From Flavobacterium caseinilyticum (GTDB taxonomy: Bacteria > Bacteroidota > Bacteroidia > Flavobacteriales > Flavobacteriaceae): DNA of 64,000 nucleotides. Shown here piece after piece: positions 27,068-35,383 of this stretch. The number at the start of each line of letters is the position of its first letter. Within the stretch, counting starts at the first letter, position 1. Location of the stretch: positions 248,001-312,000 of the forward strand of contig NZ_SMFM01000001.1 of assembly GCF_004349085.1 (NCBI RefSeq), read 5' to 3'. Position numbers and translations under genes: made by a program. Under the pieces are notes generated by a model. It had not been told where the DNA came from, searched no databases, and saw only the letters and a program-made list of their open reading frames with translations.

Positions 27068-27655
27068 ATGAAACACATAAAAAAAGTAGTACTGTTAATC
27101 CCGTTTTTCATCTTGTCTTGTAACAGCAGTAAATATCTCGCTAGTTATGAGCCTATAAATGTGTTTTTAGAAACTCAAAAAATTGATAAAAACAAAGTTC
27201 ATATTCTACAAAGTGATAAAGAAGAAAATCGACAGGCATTACGAATCTTTAATGGTGGAGAGGGAGCCGAACATTATATAGATCCCACAGACCCCACTGA
27301 TTATACTGACGGTTTATATGTAAAAAAACATTGGAAAAAATTGTACAAGGAGTATGTAAATGATACCTTAAGGCGACATTGGAAAAAAGAAGACTTTCCT
27401 AATTACAATTTTATTCTAGAGAAAGGTACTGGTTTAATGTTAACAAGAATAGTTATTGATAAATATGCCGGAACCGGAATTCATGAGTGGTTCACAATTT
27501 CAGAGCCTATGTTTTATTTTAAGAGAAAATATATCTTGTTTTCCTTTTTACAAGGTTATTCGAGCGGTGGTGGATCTTCAAATCTTGTGATTATGAAAAA
27601 AGAGAAAAACCAATGGAAAGTGGTAAGGGTAATGGCTGATTATATTTATAATTAG
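27068..27655 (+). CDS. Paralogous lipoprotein 3 (SEP-M-F-Y type)
   Basis: 195 residues. MKHIKKVVLLIPFFILSCNS is a lipoprotein signal with lipobox ILSC. The body contains ALRIFNGGEGAEHYI, KKHWKKLYKEYVNDTL and, at the end, ISEPMFYFKRKYILF, GGGSSNLVIMKKEKNQWK and DYIYN. The layout and ending are closest to the 28139 product; the SEP and W-K core is shared with the other two. It begins 5 bases after the relic stop, a spacing typical of coupled genes. Function unknown; immunity-like role is inferred. Confidence 0.7.
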   Translation: MKHIKKVVLLIPFFILSCNSSKYLASYEPINVFLETQKIDKNKVHILQSDKEENRQALRIFNGGEGAEHYIDPTDPTDYTDGLYVKKHWKKLYKEYVNDTLRRHWKKEDFPNYNFILEKGTGLMLTRIVIDKYAGTGIHEWFTISEPMFYFKRKYILFSFLQGYSSGGGSSNLVIMKKEKNQWKVVRVMADYIYN

Positions 27656-27691
27656 TCTCAAAAACCTCTGTAAATAATTTTAAGTAGTCAA

Positions 27692-27775
27692 ATAAAGACT
27701 ACAGCACGTTTGTTCCTATTTTTAATCTTGTTTTGTACTAGCAGTAATCTTAAAAAAGATTCGACTCAAACATAA
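27692..27775 (+). pseudogene. Decayed lipoprotein leader without start codon
   Basis: Frame reads IKTTARLFLFLILFCTSSNL and then KKDSTQT before TAA. The hydrophobic core and LILFC resemble the leader of the 27068 product (LLIPFFILSC), and the DNA is similar, but ATG is lost and the frame ends at once. It is a stub of another copy of the lipoprotein gene. Confidence 0.55.
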
Positions 27776-27838
27776 AAAAGCCGCGAAACATCCATTTTGC
27801 CGCTTTTTTTACGATCGAAAAGTTTATTTCAAATGCCC
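27774..27838 (-). pseudogene. Terminator plus last codons of the dehydrogenase gene, copied
   Basis: On the minus strand the last codons read CAT TTG AAA TAA (HLK and stop; TAA is at 27826-27824), matching the intact gene's end at 28857. The adjoining degenerate hairpin (AAAAAGCCGCGAAA with TTTTGCCGCTTTTT, one mismatch) matches the terminator at 28804-28842 in design. This is the second partial copy of that gene end. Confidence 0.6.
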
Positions 27839-28035
27839 CGATAGCGCGGATATGACTTACTGTAAGATAGCGCAGATTTGCATTCTGTGCCCACAAAGTT
27901 GAGCAAACAAAACAAGTTAAAGAGCTACATTCTGTAAAAAGTTGTAGCTTATTTGTTTGAAATAACATTTTTTTTCAATTAGCTTTGTTAAAGTTTGCCA
28001 ATTGGAGTGGGCACAGAATGCAATTCTGCGCTATC
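27838..28035. repeat. REP-like inverted pair, copy B
   Basis: Left arm 27866-27894 and right arm 28007-28035 are 29-base inverted copies with one mismatch (each starts or ends GATAGCGCAGA / TCTGCGCTATC). The 112-base interior has AGCTACA and TGTAGCT able to pair. A shorter GATAGCGCGGAT copy lies at 27840. The right arm ends where the following coding relic starts, as in copy A. Confidence 0.75.
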
Positions 28036-28131
28036 GTTAGAGAGGAATTTAGTGCATTTCCGAGCGATCGGGGACGTATTGGTCAGAATGTTGGTGAGAT
28101 TATTATAGTAGGCAATTCTTGTAATAAATAA
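28030..28131 (+). pseudogene. 3'-end relic with tail IIIVGNSCNK
   Basis: Open frame of about 33 codons reading AIVREEFSAFPSDRGRIGQN, then VGEIIIVGNSCNK, with TAA 28129-28131, 7 bases before the ATG of the lipoprotein at 28139. The first codons overlap the REP arm. No start codon of its own with support. It looks like the end of a larger lost protein, comparable with the other three relics. Confidence 0.5.
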
Positions 28132-28138
28132 TTATCAT

Positions 28139-28708
28139 ATGAAACACTTAAAGCAATTTATGTTATTGTTCGTGTTCGTATTTTTGTCGTGCAAAGGTTT
28201 AAAATCTTCAAAACAATATGAGCCAATCAAAACATACTTAATATCACAACAATTAAACAAGACATACATTCTTCAACAGGAAAAAATTAGCAACAAACAA
28301 GTTCTTCGTATTTTTAATGGAAGTGAAGGTTCAAATCATGTACTACCGCAAACAGATACTCATGAGTATTTCAATTTAAAGCATTGGAAAAAAATGTATC
28401 TGGAATATAAAAATGATACATTACCACAAGAATGGAAAAAAAGCGATTTCAATGATTTCAAGTTTTTATATGAAAGTAAGAAAGTGCTCTTTGGTGAAGC
28501 ATTTACCCAAAATATAGCAATGGGAACAGGCAACTATGAAATACTTTTTCTTTCTGAACCACTTTATTATTGGAATAAAAAATATGTTTTATTTTATTAT
28601 CAAAAAGCATTTCTTTTTGGAGGCGGAAATGCAAGAATCGTAATTATGAAAAGGGAGAAAAATCATTGGAAAGTTGAAAAGGAAATAGGTGATTACATCT
28701 ATAATTAG
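28139..28708 (+). CDS. Paralogous lipoprotein 4 (SEP-L-Y-Y type)
   Basis: 189 residues. MKHLKQFMLLFVFVFLSCKG is a lipoprotein signal with lipobox FLSC. Shared with the 27068 product are YEPIKTYL, QVLRIFNGSEGSNHV, LKHWKKMYLEYKNDTLP and the ending SEPLYYWNKKYVLFYY, GGGNARIVIMKREKNHWK and DYIYN. It ends 95 bases before the terminator at 28804 and starts 7 bases after the preceding relic. Function not recognised. Confidence 0.72.
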   Translation: MKHLKQFMLLFVFVFLSCKGLKSSKQYEPIKTYLISQQLNKTYILQQEKISNKQVLRIFNGSEGSNHVLPQTDTHEYFNLKHWKKMYLEYKNDTLPQEWKKSDFNDFKFLYESKKVLFGEAFTQNIAMGTGNYEILFLSEPLYYWNKKYVLFYYQKAFLFGGGNARIVIMKREKNHWKVEKEIGDYIYN

Positions 28709-28803
28709 TCTTAAATACCTTTACGTCTTCGACTTGAGCGAACGTCCCGCTTGTGATGATTGCCATAAGTAGTCCTAAAATAGGTTGACAAGTTTTACAA
28801 ATG

Positions 28804-28842
28804 AAAAAACGCCGCAAAACTTCAATTTTGCGGCGTTTTATT
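28804..28842. terminator. Bidirectional terminator between lipoprotein 4 and the dehydrogenase gene
   Basis: AAAACGCCGCAAAA pairs perfectly with TTTTGCGGCGTTTT around CTTCAA. It sits between the convergent genes ending at 28708 and 28857. Confidence 0.85.
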
Positions 28843-28856
28843 TATGTTCAAAAAGT

Positions 28857-29795
28857 TTACTTCAAATGCTCTAGCATATCCACTGTCATGGTTGCTAAAT
28901 CAAACTCATGATTCCAGTTCCAGTCTTCGCGAGCGCTGCTGTCATCAATACTGGCTGGCCAGCTGTCGGCAATTTTCTGACGGAAATCTGGTTCGTATGT
29001 GATGGTAAATTCAGGAATATGTTTTTTGATTTCAGCAGCAATTTCTGTTGGCGTAAAGCTCATAGCGGCCAAATTGTATGAGGAACGAATCTTAATTTCT
29101 TCAACAGGCGCTTGCATGATTTTGATGGTTGCCGCAATAGCATCATCCATGTACATCATTGGCATTTTAGTTTCCGAAGATAAAAAACACTCGTATTTTT
29201 GATCGGCTAGTGCTTTGTGATAAATATCTACAGCATAATCTGTAGTTCCACCACCAGGAGGCGATGACCAGCTGATCAAACCAGGATAACGAATGCTGCG
29301 CACATCAACACCAAATACATTATGGTAGTACTCACACCATCTTTCGCCCGCTTGTTTACTGATTCCATATACCGTTGATGGCTCCATAACCGTGTATTGT
29401 GGCGTGTTTTCTTTCGGAGTTGTTGGTCCAAAAACCGCAATACTCGAAGGCCAGAATATTTTTTTTATTTTTCCGGCTTTCGCCAAATTCAAAACGTGAA
29501 ACAACGAATTCATATTTAAATCCCAAGCAAATGCAGGATTTTTTTCCGCTGTTGCCGATAACAATGCAGCCATCAAATATACTTCGTCGATTTGGTGTAC
29601 TTCTACCAAATGTTCAATTTGATTAAAATCTAAAGCGTTCACGACTTCAAATGGACCGGAATTCACCACATCAATATTTAGCTTTCGGATATCCGAAGCA
29701 ATTACATTTTCGGTTCCGTATAGTTGCCGCAACTTTTGCGTAAGCTCCGTTCCTATCTGGCCGCAAGCGCCAATAATCAATATTTTTGTACTCAT
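28857..29795 (-). CDS. L-threonine 3-dehydrogenase-like NAD-dependent epimerase/dehydratase
   Basis: 312 residues from the ATG at 29795 (MSTKILIIGACGQIGTELT), where GxxGxxG NAD-binding motif is immediate; an upstream in-frame ATG adds 13 residues that lie in the leader. Catalytic Ser in WPSSIAVFG and YGISK (Tyr-xxx-Lys) are visible, and SSPPGGGTTDYAVDIYHKA marks the short-chain threonine dehydrogenase subgroup, which oxidises threonine to 2-amino-3-ketobutyrate. The C-terminus is duplicated twice at 24549 and 27824. A -7-like TATCTTTG lies upstream (29822-29815). Confidence 0.85.
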   Translation of the reverse strand: MSTKILIIGACGQIGTELTQKLRQLYGTENVIASDIRKLNIDVVNSGPFEVVNALDFNQIEHLVEVHQIDEVYLMAALLSATAEKNPAFAWDLNMNSLFHVLNLAKAGKIKKIFWPSSIAVFGPTTPKENTPQYTVMEPSTVYGISKQAGERWCEYYHNVFGVDVRSIRYPGLISWSSPPGGGTTDYAVDIYHKALADQKYECFLSSETKMPMMYMDDAIAATIKIMQAPVEEIKIRSSYNLAAMSFTPTEIAAEIKKHIPEFTITYEPDFRQKIADSWPASIDDSSAREDWNWNHEFDLATMTVDMLEHLK

Positions 29796-29992
29796 TTTTG
29801 TCTGTTTTGAAAAACAAAGATAACGTTTTCGCAAATAACATAACTTTGATGAAAATGATTATAAAAATCTTAAAATAGTATTTAAAAACATGTTTATTTT
29901 CTTAAATTTTCATGTTTTTAAACCTAAAAATCAGTGAAGCAATATTAGATTGTTATTCCAATACTGGAATTCATTATTGTAAATTTACTTTG

Positions 29993-30000
29993 TAACTTTG
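29993..30000 (+). promoter_or_regulatory. -7 element TAACTTTG before the lipoprotein-mfd pair
   Basis: TAACTTTG matches TAnnTTTG and lies 7 bases before the ATG at 30008, which would leave a very short leader. No TTG at the standard spacing. Confidence 0.4.
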
Positions 30001-30007
30001 TGCTTTA

Positions 30008-30625
30008 ATGAAATTAAAAATGAAATACAATTTAGCCGTGTTCTTTTCGCTGATTTTTCTTTTGTTATCCTGTAAAAATGACAATGAAAAACGCATTGCG
30101 GAAAACAAAAAAGAGATACAAAAAAGAGAAATCATATTCGCAAACATACAGAAAGGTTGGGTTTTATACGATGAGCCAGTCACAGAAGCGGGTGAAAAAA
30201 GTATTGCATCTTGGAACGAATGGCGTATGTTTTTGGCTGAATTGGCACAAAAACCTAAAAAAACGATTGGAGCTTTTCAGCAAAAATCAAGAGCGCTTTC
30301 GAAAAAAGTGATGGCTTTGAACGACAACATTCCGTATGAATATAACAAACCTCAAATAAAAAGCAGGATTTCTACTTTAATCACCAAAGTACGTTTGTTG
30401 GATTTATTCATTCATTTGGATAATATTCCAGATAAAAAAGTCACTTTATTAGTGTCGGAAATCAACTTGGAATTGGTTTCACTTCAAAGACAAATGGATA
30501 AAATTGTCGAGAAAAGTAAAATTCCTATTGAAGAAGGTGAATCTGAATTAAGGAGAATGATGGACCCCTCAAGAGCCATTCCCAATACACCGATCATAGA
30601 TCCAAATATCCCACGCGTTGAGTAA
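30008..30625 (+). CDS. Hypothetical lipoprotein preceding mfd
   Basis: 205 residues. MKLKMKYNLAVFFSLIFLLL and then SCKND define a lipoprotein signal with lipobox LLSC. The remainder has a heptad-like helical stretch (FQQKSRALSKKVMALNDNI) and a proline-rich tail (PIEEGESELRR, IPNTPIIDPNIPRVE). The stop TAA at 30623-30625 overlaps the TTG start of mfd. No family is recognised; the fixed neighbourhood with mfd suggests cotranscription but not function. Confidence 0.65.
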   Translation: MKLKMKYNLAVFFSLIFLLLSCKNDNEKRIAENKKEIQKREIIFANIQKGWVLYDEPVTEAGEKSIASWNEWRMFLAELAQKPKKTIGAFQQKSRALSKKVMALNDNIPYEYNKPQIKSRISTLITKVRLLDLFIHLDNIPDKKVTLLVSEINLELVSLQRQMDKIVEKSKIPIEEGESELRRMMDPSRAIPNTPIIDPNIPRVE

Positions 30626-33600
30626 AAAAATCTTATACCATACCTACGATAATTCACCAAAAACTCAGCAAATTGTTGCTCGTTTATTAGAAAACAATCA
30701 AGTAAAAATGCAGCTGTCGGGACTTTTGGGTTCTGCACTTTCATTTGTAATTCGGTCGATTTTTAAGAAATCTGAACTTCCTTTTTTAGTTATTTTAAAC
30801 AATAAAGAAGAAGCGGCGTATTACTTGAACGATTTGGAACAGATGATTGGGGAGCAAGATGTGCTCTTTTATCCCGGTTCATTTCGTCGCCCGTACGAAA
30901 TAGAAGATACGGATAACGCGAACGTTTTGCTTCGCGCCGAGGTGTTAAACCGAATCAATTCCCGCAAGAAACCAGCCGTTATTGTCACCTATCCCGAAGC
31001 GCTTTTCGAGAAAGTAGTAACCCGAAAAGAATTGGACAAAAACACGTTGAAAGTTGCTGTTGGGGATAAGATTTCCATCGACTTTATCAATGAAGTTTTG
31101 TTCGAATACGAATTCAAAAGAGTTGATTTCATTACGGAACCCGGAGAATTTTCGGTTCGTGGAGGAATCGTCGATGTATTTTCATTTTCGAATGATAATC
31201 CATACCGAATTGAGTTTTTTGGAGATGAAGTAGAAAGCATTCGTACCTTTGATGTGGCCACGCAATTGTCTATTGAAACGCAAAAAAAGATTACAATAAT
31301 CCCAAATGTGGAAAACAAAGTTTTTCAGGAAAACCGAGAAAGTTTCTTGGATTATATTTCGGAAAAAACAGTAATTTTCATTCAGAATACCGAAGATTTT
31401 TTATTGCAATTGGACAAACAATTTGGCAAAGCCGAAGAAGCTTTCGCAAAATTGTCGCAGGAAATAAAGCGGTCTTCGCCTGAACAATTGTTTTTGAATC
31501 AAGCAGAATTTATAAAAAGAGCGTTGGATTTTTCGATTGTTGAATTGAGTTCAAAAGCTATTTTTAGAACCACCAAAAAATTCGAATTTCACATTCAGCC
31601 ACAACCGTCATTCAATAAACAATTTGATTTGTTATTGAATAATCTGAACGAAAATCATTTTAACGGCTACAAAAACTATTTGTTTTGTTCCAATGAAGCT
31701 CAGGCGAAACGATTTCATGATATTTTTGAAACATTAGACGAGGCGAATTCTGAGAATATCCGCAAGCAATATCATACCGTTGTTTTGCCTTTGTATCAAG
31801 GATTTATTGACGAAGAAAATCAAATAACCTGTTACACTGACCATCAGATTTTTGAACGCTACCATAAATTCAATATTAAAAACGGCTATTCGAAAAAACA
31901 GAATATTACTTTAAAAGAACTCACGACACTTTCGGTTGGGGATTATGTGACGCACATTGATCACGGAATCGGACGTTTTGGAGGGTTGCAAAAAATACAA
32001 GTCGAGAGCAAAACGCAAGAAGCCATTAAGCTCGTTTATGCCGATAATGATATAGTGTATGTGAGTATTCATTCGCTGCACAAAATTTCAAAATACAACG
32101 GAAAAGACGGCACGCCACCTAAAATTTACAAATTGGGTTCGAATGCCTGGAAGATTTTAAAACAAAAAACGAAGGCGCGTGTCAAACATATTGCATTCAA
32201 TTTGATTCAGTTGTATGCCAAAAGAAGACTGGAAAAAGGATTCCAGTTTGCGCCTGACAGTTATTTGCAAAATGAACTGGAAAGCTCGTTTATTTACGAA
32301 GATACACCGGACCAAACCAAATCAACAGCAGAAGTCAAAGCCGATATGGAAAGCGACCGACCAATGGATCGTTTGGTTTGTGGAGATGTAGGTTTCGGGA
32401 AAACCGAAGTTGCCATTCGTGCGGCTTTCAAAGCTGTGGATAATAGTAAACAAGTTGCGATATTGGTTCCCACAACCATTTTGGCATACCAACATTATAG
32501 AACTTTTACGGAACGATTGAAAGATATGCCCGTTTCCGTGGGTTATTTAAACCGTTTTAGAACGGCGAAGCAAAAAGCGGAAACGCTAAAACAATTGGCC
32601 GAAGGAAAACTCGATATTGTGATAGGAACCCATCAATTGGTCAACAAAAATGTAGTTTTCAAAGACCTTGGATTGCTGATTGTGGATGAGGAACAAAAAT
32701 TTGGTGTCAACGTTAAAGACAAACTCAAAACCATTGCGGCGAATGTGGATACGCTAACTTTAACGGCGACGCCAATTCCGAGAACCTTACAATTTTCGTT
32801 GATGGCAGCACGTGATTTATCCGTAATTACAACGCCTCCACCAAATAGATATCCTATAGAAACGAATGTAGTTGGTTTTAGTGAAGAGATGATTCGGGAT
32901 GCGATTTCGTATGAGATTCAGCGAAACGGACAAGTTTTCTTCATCAATAACCGAATAGAAAATATCAAGGAAGTGGCCGGAATGATTCAGCGCTTGGTCC
33001 CAAATGCCAGAGTTGGAATTGGTCACGGCCAAATGGAGGGCAAGAAACTGGAAGAATTAATGTTGGCTTTCATGAATGGAGAATTTGATGTTTTAGTCGC
33101 GACCACGATTATCGAAAGCGGATTAGACGTGCCCAATGCGAATACGATTTTCATTAATAATGCAAATAATTTTGGATTGTCTGATTTGCATCAAATGCGC
33201 GGTCGAGTAGGACGTAGCAATAAGAAAGCATTTTGTTATTTTATTTGTCCGCCGTATTCAGCCATGACTGATGATGCCAGAAAACGAATTCAGGCTTTGG
33301 AACAGTTCAGTGACTTGGGAAGTGGATTCAATATTGCGATGAAAGATTTAGAGATTCGAGGTGCCGGAGATTTATTGGGAGGCGAGCAAAGTGGTTTCAT
33401 TAACGAAATTGGTTTTGATACGTACCAAAAAATCATGAACGAAGCTATCGATGAATTGAAAGAAAATGAATTCAAGGATCTGTATCCGGAGGAAAACAAT
33501 TTAGAAACCAAAGAATACGTAAAAGACCTGCAAATCGACACTGATTTTGAATTGTTGTTTTCGGATGAATACATCAATAATGTTTCGGAGCGATTGAGTT

Positions 33601-33986
33601 TGTATAATGAATTAGGTGCCGTAAAAAATGAAGAAGAACTCATCATTTTCCAAAATAAATTGATTGACCGTTTTGGTCCAATGCCGCCACGTGCGAAAGC
33701 GTTGATGAATAGTATTCGAATCAAATGGATTGCCACCCGCATTGGAATCGAAAAATTAGTGATGAAACAAGGTAAGATGATTGGATATTTTATTTCAGAT
33801 CAACAATCAGATTATTATCAATCGAAACGTTTTCAGGATGTGTTACAGTTTGTGCAAAAACATAGTTCTATTTGTAAGATGAAAGAGAAGCAAACGCCGG
33901 CTGGTTTGCGATTGCTATTGACTTTTGACAATGTGAAGAATACCAGAACTGCTTTGGAATTGATGGAGATGTTGGGTGGGGAATAA
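30618..33986 (+). CDS. mfd: Transcription-repair coupling factor Mfd
   Basis: 1122 residues, the usual Mfd length. Mfd removes stalled RNA polymerase and recruits UvrAB. The UvrB-like N-terminus, the RNAP-interacting domain with VGDYVTHIDHGIGRFGG, Walker A GFGKT at 592-596, the DEEQ box from Asp690, and the TRG-type LPQRGRVGRS-like segment HQMRGRVGRSNKKAFCYF are visible. The start is TTG at 30618 (TTG AGT AAA, giving MSKKILYHTYDNSP), overlapping the stop of the upstream lipoprotein gene by 8 bases; no nearby ATG fits the family N-terminus. Confidence 0.95.
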   Translation: MSKKILYHTYDNSPKTQQIVARLLENNQVKMQLSGLLGSALSFVIRSIFKKSELPFLVILNNKEEAAYYLNDLEQMIGEQDVLFYPGSFRRPYEIEDTDNANVLLRAEVLNRINSRKKPAVIVTYPEALFEKVVTRKELDKNTLKVAVGDKISIDFINEVLFEYEFKRVDFITEPGEFSVRGGIVDVFSFSNDNPYRIEFFGDEVESIRTFDVATQLSIETQKKITIIPNVENKVFQENRESFLDYISEKTVIFIQNTEDFLLQLDKQFGKAEEAFAKLSQEIKRSSPEQLFLNQAEFIKRALDFSIVELSSKAIFRTTKKFEFHIQPQPSFNKQFDLLLNNLNENHFNGYKNYLFCSNEAQAKRFHDIFETLDEANSENIRKQYHTVVLPLYQGFIDEENQITCYTDHQIFERYHKFNIKNGYSKKQNITLKELTTLSVGDYVTHIDHGIGRFGGLQKIQVESKTQEAIKLVYADNDIVYVSIHSLHKISKYNGKDGTPPKIYKLGSNAWKILKQKTKARVKHIAFNLIQLYAKRRLEKGFQFAPDSYLQNELESSFIYEDTPDQTKSTAEVKADMESDRPMDRLVCGDVGFGKTEVAIRAAFKAVDNSKQVAILVPTTILAYQHYRTFTERLKDMPVSVGYLNRFRTAKQKAETLKQLAEGKLDIVIGTHQLVNKNVVFKDLGLLIVDEEQKFGVNVKDKLKTIAANVDTLTLTATPIPRTLQFSLMAARDLSVITTPPPNRYPIETNVVGFSEEMIRDAISYEIQRNGQVFFINNRIENIKEVAGMIQRLVPNARVGIGHGQMEGKKLEELMLAFMNGEFDVLVATTIIESGLDVPNANTIFINNANNFGLSDLHQMRGRVGRSNKKAFCYFICPPYSAMTDDARKRIQALEQFSDLGSGFNIAMKDLEIRGAGDLLGGEQSGFINEIGFDTYQKIMNEAIDELKENEFKDLYPEENNLETKEYVKDLQIDTDFELLFSDEYINNVSERLSLYNELGAVKNEEELIIFQNKLIDRFGPMPPRAKALMNSIRIKWIATRIGIEKLVMKQGKMIGYFISDQQSDYYQSKRFQDVLQFVQKHSSICKMKEKQTPAGLRLLLTFDNVKNTRTALELMEMLGGE

Positions 33987-33995
33987 GACATTTTT

Positions 33996-34028
33996 AAAGC
34001 TTCCAGCCTTTTGAAGGCTGGAAGCTTT
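33996..34028. repeat. Palindrome left of the RAYT transposase
   Basis: AAAGCTTCCAGCC and GGCTGGAAGCTTT form a 13-base stem; a partial extra GGAAGCTTT follows at 34031-34040. The same palindrome lies on the other side of the transposase (34676-34709). Confidence 0.8.
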
Positions 34029-34049
34029 GTTGGAAGCTTTGTTTTAAAC

Positions 34050-34658
34050 TTACTCCATAATCAATGCTTCAATTTCATCCAAATTTGGATTACTAGAATG
34101 GTAGTTTTTGAAGTTTTTTAAATCATGAAAATATTCTATAACCTTTTCTCTTTGTAATTTTGTCTTCTTGTTTGAGATAACTGTTCCATAAGAAGTCCAA
34201 GGATATTCTATGATGTGTTCTGTAAACTTATGATGAACAGGATTATTATGGATATAAAAAACAAGTTTTTGAAAGTAAGTATCCGAATTAACCACTTTTC
34301 GCCTAAAGTTTTTCTCAAATAAACTACCTGTCCTTTTATATCGTTTATTCATCGCTAAAGTATAAGCATTGAATAAATTTGAAAACTGTTTTGAGGCACT
34401 AACTATTTTTGGTTTATCAGTTGAAGAGTATTCTAATTTTGTACTATCAATTTCTTCAGTTTCTTTGATGTACACCAGAATATGAAAATGATTTTTCATC
34501 AAACACCAAGCATAAGTTTCTGCCACGGGGTCAATGTATTTCTCATATAACCTCAAAAAATGTTTATAGTTCTCAATTTCATAAAACAAATCAATTCCAT
34601 TATTGCCTCTATTATAAATATGATAGTATTTACCGTTTTCTAGAGGAATTGGATTCAT
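34050..34658 (-). mobile_element. REP-associated tyrosine transposase (RAYT, IS200-like Y1)
   Basis: 202-residue transposase of the Y1/RAYT group. The N-terminus KYYHIYNRGNNGIDLFYEI has the typical YHIYNRG; the HUH metal-binding site is CLMKNHFHILVYI; the catalytic Tyr lies in KLVFYIHNNPVHHKF. RAYTs are domesticated transposases that act on REP palindromes; two near-identical palindromes flank this gene 22-45 bases away. The protein frame is intact. It sits between mfd and an ACT-like protein gene. Confidence 0.85.
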
Positions 34659-34675
34659 AATGTTTTTTTTAGTTT

Positions 34676-34709
34676 AAAAGCTTCCAGCCTCCAAAAGGCT
34701 GGAAGCTTT
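34676..34709. repeat. Palindrome right of the RAYT transposase
   Basis: AAAAGCTTCCAGCC and GGCTGGAAGCTTT form a 13-base stem around TCCAAAA; same words as at 33996-34028. Confidence 0.8.
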
Positions 34710-34726
34710 GTTGATAACGGAATTTT

Positions 34727-35383
34727 CTAATTCTTCAAATCCTTAATTACTTTAAAAGCAACATCCACTTGGTCTTCGCTCACTAAAATGGTGAATTCAT
34801 TAGAAGTTGAAATTACTTCATTGATGATGATTCCTTCCCAAGCCAAGCGTTGAAAAATGAAATAGTAAATCCCAGGAACGACAATGTTTTCTTTAGGTAA
34901 TTTAACGGTAATCGAAGCCAGGTTATCTAGTTTTTGAATCAGTTTTTCAGTAGAAAAATGCTTGTCTACCAAGTGATTGATACTGTTACTAACCACAATG
35001 TTGGTTTCATTAACACCTCTGGAGGAAGTGTAAAAAATATCGGGTAGCATATTAATATCTGTAATTAAATCGGCTTGTTTATTCAAAACAGTGTCGGATG
35101 CAGCAAAAGTGTAATCGGTCAAAGCTGAACGAACGGTGATTTCTCCAATATTCTTGATGACTTTATTAATCTTATGATTTAACCTGAAATCCAGTTCTTC
35201 TGTTAATCTTTTTAAAGCCATTACAACGGCTCCTTGTTTTACTTCCTTGCCAAATTCACTTTCTAATTCGGTCATTATGTTTCGGGATAATGAGGTCAAA
35301 TTAATGATGCCTAATGATAATGCATTTAGTAAAAAAGGCTTTGTTTTGATGTAGTTTTCTACAATGGAAGAAACAGTTTTCAT
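34727..35383 (-). CDS. ACT-domain-like protein (often annotated aspartate kinase-like)
   Basis: 218 residues. The N-terminal 80 residues (SIVENYIKTKPFLLNALSLG, ITELESEFGKEVKQ) look like a winged-helix regulator; the C-terminal half (AITVKLPKENIVVPGIYYFI, then EVISTSNEFTILVSEDQVD) resembles ACT domains that bind small molecules. There is no aspartate kinase catalytic domain, so the usual label would be misleading. I would call it a putative ligand-responsive regulator. It lies alone on the minus strand. Confidence 0.55.
   Translation of the reverse strand: MKTVSSIVENYIKTKPFLLNALSLGIINLTSLSRNIMTELESEFGKEVKQGAVVMALKRLTEELDFRLNHKINKVIKNIGEITVRSALTDYTFAASDTVLNKQADLITDINMLPDIFYTSSRGVNETNIVVSNSINHLVDKHFSTEKLIQKLDNLASITVKLPKENIVVPGIYYFIFQRLAWEGIIINEVISTSNEFTILVSEDQVDVAFKVIKDLKN

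Larger units (their letters stand above)
27656..28138. other. Inter-cassette region with relics and REP-like repeats
   Basis: A 483-base gap. It holds a decayed lipoprotein leader (27692-27775), a degenerate terminator with the last codons of the dehydrogenase gene (27774-27838), a REP-like inverted pair (27838-28035) and an open 3' relic (28030-28131). Each is listed separately. Confidence 0.6.

Noticed and set aside
34727..35383. Aspartate kinase
   Set aside because: Only an ACT-like half is visible; no kinase motif occurs in 218 residues.
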